This document shows, in pieces, positions 12,750 through 14,725 of a stretch of DNA of 14,725 bases. This DNA comes from Methanomassiliicoccaceae archaeon (GTDB lineage Archaea; Thermoplasmatota; Thermoplasmata; Methanomassiliicoccales; Methanomethylophilaceae). The notes beneath the pieces were generated by a model. It was not told where the DNA came from. It ran no database searches and saw only the letters and a list, made by a program, of their open reading frames with translations. The position numbers and the translations under genes are program-made. Within the stretch, counting starts at the first letter, position 1. The number at the start of each line of letters is the position of its first letter. Where the stretch lies: positions 1 through 14,725 of the forward strand of contig WRNL01000027.1 in assembly GCA_009776625.1 (NCBI GenBank), written 5' to 3'.

Positions 12750-14725
12750 ATGCACACAAACAGACGATCAAAAATATGGGGCGCCCGTCCCGAGCGGATG
12801 TTCCCGGTGGCCGTGCTGGCGTTCGCGCTCATCACGGTCGCGGCGTTCGCGCTCTTTCCCTCGGCAACGGTATCCGCCGCACCGGGGGACATACCCTACA
12901 TAGACGAGAACGGGACGACGCAGTACATGAACGAAAGCGATCTCACGATACTCGAGCAGGCCAACTTCCCGTTCAATGGCCGGCTGTACGGCGGATGGTA
13001 CCTCGTGCGCGGCACGATCTCCGTCACCACCAGCTTCACGGCCAACCAGATCTACCTGGATGCAGGCAGCGACGTCCATCTGATCCTCGAGGACGGGTGC
13101 GATCTGAGCGTGGTCGCCACCTCCAATTACGCAGGCTTCTCCGTCCCGCTCGGATCCAGCCTGACCATCTACGCCCAGTCCGAGTCCGATGCCGTGATGG
13201 GGAAGCTCTCGGCGACGGGCGGCAACAACGGGCCCGGCATCGGGACTGGCCTCGGCGACGGCGTGAACGTCGGCACGATAACCATCAACGGCGGCATCGT
13301 CGAAGCACGGAGCGTCCAGTTTGCCGCCGGAATCGGCACATACGGCCAGAACAACGGCTCCGTCATCATCAACGGTGGGAAGGTCACGGCATCAGGCGGC
13401 GACTCTGCCGCCGGGATAGGCTCAGGCTACGGCAACAACTACTACGGATCGGTCGTCATCACCGGCGGAACGGTCATGGCTACTGCCGGCACCGGCAGCG
13501 CTGGCATCGGCTCCGGCAATAGCTGGTTGTTCGGCGGGTCGGTCGTCATCACCGGCGGCACCGTCACAGCCGTTGGCGCCGGCATCGGCGCCGGCATCGG
13601 CTCCGGCGGAGGCGGCGAATACAACGGGTCCGTTTCCATCACCGGCGGGACGGTCAACATGAAGGCCGGCGGTCTCGAAGGAGCAGGCATCGGCTCAGGC
13701 CAAGGCGGCGACTACAACGGCTCCGTCACCATCACCGGCGGAATGGTAATGGACCAGAACGACTCCAGCTACGGCGCAGGCATCGGCTCAGGCCAGGGCG
13801 GCGACTACAACGGCTCCGTCGCCATCTCAGGCGGGACGGTCAAGGTCATCAGCTTCGCTTCAACCCACGCCGGCATCGGCGCCGGCACGTCAAGCAGCTG
13901 GGGCTACGGCACATACGGCGTCGGGGCGGCCATCGTCATCTCCGGCGGCAGTGTCTACGGCAGCAACGCCTTCAACGTCATCGTCAATGCGAACATACCG
14001 AACGGGGCCACCAACGGCCCGGCCAACGGGGACGCGGCCGTCAATCCAGTCACGGCTACCCTGAGCCCCCCTCTCGCGGACACCGCGATCATCGGCGGGA
14101 TGGTCTCCTCGGCCGGTTACTACGGGTTCGACGACATAAGGACGGACGGCGACGGGAAGGTCCACCTGTGGCTCCCCGTAGCGGTTGGTACAGAAATAGT
14201 CTTGACTGCGGACGGCTTGGCGACATACGACGTGACAGGCAATGTCAACACCGGCGCCAACAGCTTCACGCTCACCGTGTCGGGCACGCATACTGCGGCC
14301 CCGTACATGATGGCGGGCGGCAAGACGAAGATCTGTTACGACCCTGTCGAGATCATCTCTACCATGACGACGCTGGACGATACGGGGCCGAGCAACGGAT
14401 GGTATGTGGCTAAGGGCGCGGTAAACCTTGGGTCATGGAACACCCTCTACGTCAGCGGCGACGTGCACCTGATCCTCGAGGACGGCTGCATGCTCACCGT
14501 CACCGGCGGCGACGACGGCGGCATAAACGTCACAGGGACGGACAGCCTGACCATCTACGCCCAATCCACTGACGACGGGACGATGGGCAAGCTGATGTCC
14601 AGTTCCAACAACGGCGCGGGCATCGGCGGCGCCTACTTCGCCGGCACAGGCGGCGCCGGGGGCTCCGTCACCATCAACGGCGGCACGGTAACAGCGGAAT
14701 CATATTACGGCGCGGGCATCGGCGG
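12750..14725 (+). CDS. Secreted glycine-rich repeat surface protein (adhesin-like), partial
   Basis: The frame is open from the ATG at 12750 to the window edge, 658 codons with no stop, so the C-terminus is missing. A basic N-terminus (MHTNRRSKIW) is followed by a hydrophobic segment (about 17-40) and VSAAPG, a plausible signal peptide cleaved near residue 43. A first module (82-157) contains GWYLVRG, DVHLILEDGC and LTIYAQS, and is repeated at 550-617. Between them about eight repeats of some 31 residues carry GAGIGSG, then NGSV, then ITGGTV, expected to form a beta-helix or beta-solenoid. This GIG-ITGGTV repeat is known from cell-surface proteins of gut bacteria and archaea; roles in adhesion are assumed, not shown. 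A non-repeat linker (about 405-545) separates the modules. A second repeat block begins at the window end. Confidence 0.9.
   Translation, partial: MHTNRRSKIWGARPERMFPVAVLAFALITVAAFALFPSATVSAAPGDIPYIDENGTTQYMNESDLTILEQANFPFNGRLYGGWYLVRGTISVTTSFTANQIYLDAGSDVHLILEDGCDLSVVATSNYAGFSVPLGSSLTIYAQSESDAVMGKLSATGGNNGPGIGTGLGDGVNVGTITINGGIVEARSVQFAAGIGTYGQNNGSVIINGGKVTASGGDSAAGIGSGYGNNYYGSVVITGGTVMATAGTGSAGIGSGNSWLFGGSVVITGGTVTAVGAGIGAGIGSGGGGEYNGSVSITGGTVNMKAGGLEGAGIGSGQGGDYNGSVTITGGMVMDQNDSSYGAGIGSGQGGDYNGSVAISGGTVKVISFASTHAGIGAGTSSSWGYGTYGVGAAIVISGGSVYGSNAFNVIVNANIPNGATNGPANGDAAVNPVTATLSPPLADTAIIGGMVSSAGYYGFDDIRTDGDGKVHLWLPVAVGTEIVLTADGLATYDVTGNVNTGANSFTLTVSGTHTAAPYMMAGGKTKICYDPVEIISTMTTLDDTGPSNGWYVAKGAVNLGSWNTLYVSGDVHLILEDGCMLTVTGGDDGGINVTGTDSLTIYAQSTDDGTMGKLMSSSNNGAGIGGAYFAGTGGAGGSVTINGGTVTAESYYGAGIG
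13683..13820 (+). repeat. 93-bp tandem duplication inside the surface-protein gene
   Basis: The stretch starting GCAGGCATCGGCTCAGGC at 13683 recurs at 13776 with one difference over the first 45 or so bases. The shift of 93 bases equals one 31-residue protein repeat, so the frame is kept. The other repeats of the gene are much more diverged at DNA level, which marks this pair as a recent duplication or conversion. Confidence 0.85.

Noticed and set aside
12776..13522. Plus-strand Arg-rich frame of 248 codons
   Set aside because: It is the +1-type shadow of the surface-protein gene, whose own frame has a signal peptide, promoter and protein repeats.
1..14725. tRNA or rRNA genes, transposases
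   Set aside because: No T-loop-like GTTCRANYC with acceptor pairing, no rRNA core motif and no transposase or integrase motif was found by eye.

Overview
The window looks like the chromosome of a methanogenic archaeon, most probably Methanomassiliicoccales (Methanomethylophilaceae type), from an animal gut or similar anoxic habitat. The sequence basis is as follows. AT-rich TATA-like boxes sit 25-40 bases before most starts. Arg AGG and Ile ATA codons are heavily used in a GC-rich genome. All nine complete genes end in TGA, which fits a lineage that reserves UAG for pyrrolysine. There is an Hsp70, a formate-tetrahydrofolate ligase and a glycine-rich surface protein of a gut-associated type. 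The taxonomic call is inference; no rRNA is present.

Layout. (1) 1-2440, minus strand: an operon of an Hsp70/DnaK-like ATPase whose helical lid is replaced by a VWA domain, followed by the start of a charged helical protein that may be its partner. (2) 2489-3479, plus: an Fpg/Nei-family DNA glycosylase homologue with Ala where the catalytic N-terminal Pro should be, and with an unclear start codon. (3) 3551-8530: an accessory island. It holds a 23-bp tandem array and a DUF4143 ATPase (plus), a HAD phosphatase and a second, distant DUF4143 ATPase (minus), a 12-bp tandem array and a Fic AMPylase-like protein with a winged helix (plus), then the decayed C-terminus of a third DUF4143 ATPase next to another 23-bp tandem array (minus). 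(4) 8757-10475, plus: fhs. Its 3' end overlaps a convergent Sel1-repeat gene (10459-11148, minus), which has an elaborate inverted repeat in front of it. (5) 11359-12102, minus: a DUF3800 protein. (6) 12136-12690: no convincing gene, but a run of strong hairpins. (7) 12750 to the window end, plus: a secreted or anchored glycine-rich repeat surface protein, open at the edge.

The most interesting pattern is in the island. Three unrelated tandem arrays each lie at the 5' side of an accessory ATPase or Fic gene or gene remnant, and all three resolve into monomers of about 11-12 bp, roughly one DNA turn. This suggests operator-like iterons or slippage-prone expression switches on a set of selfish or defence-type genes. 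The Hsp70-VWA operon is the second item worth follow-up.
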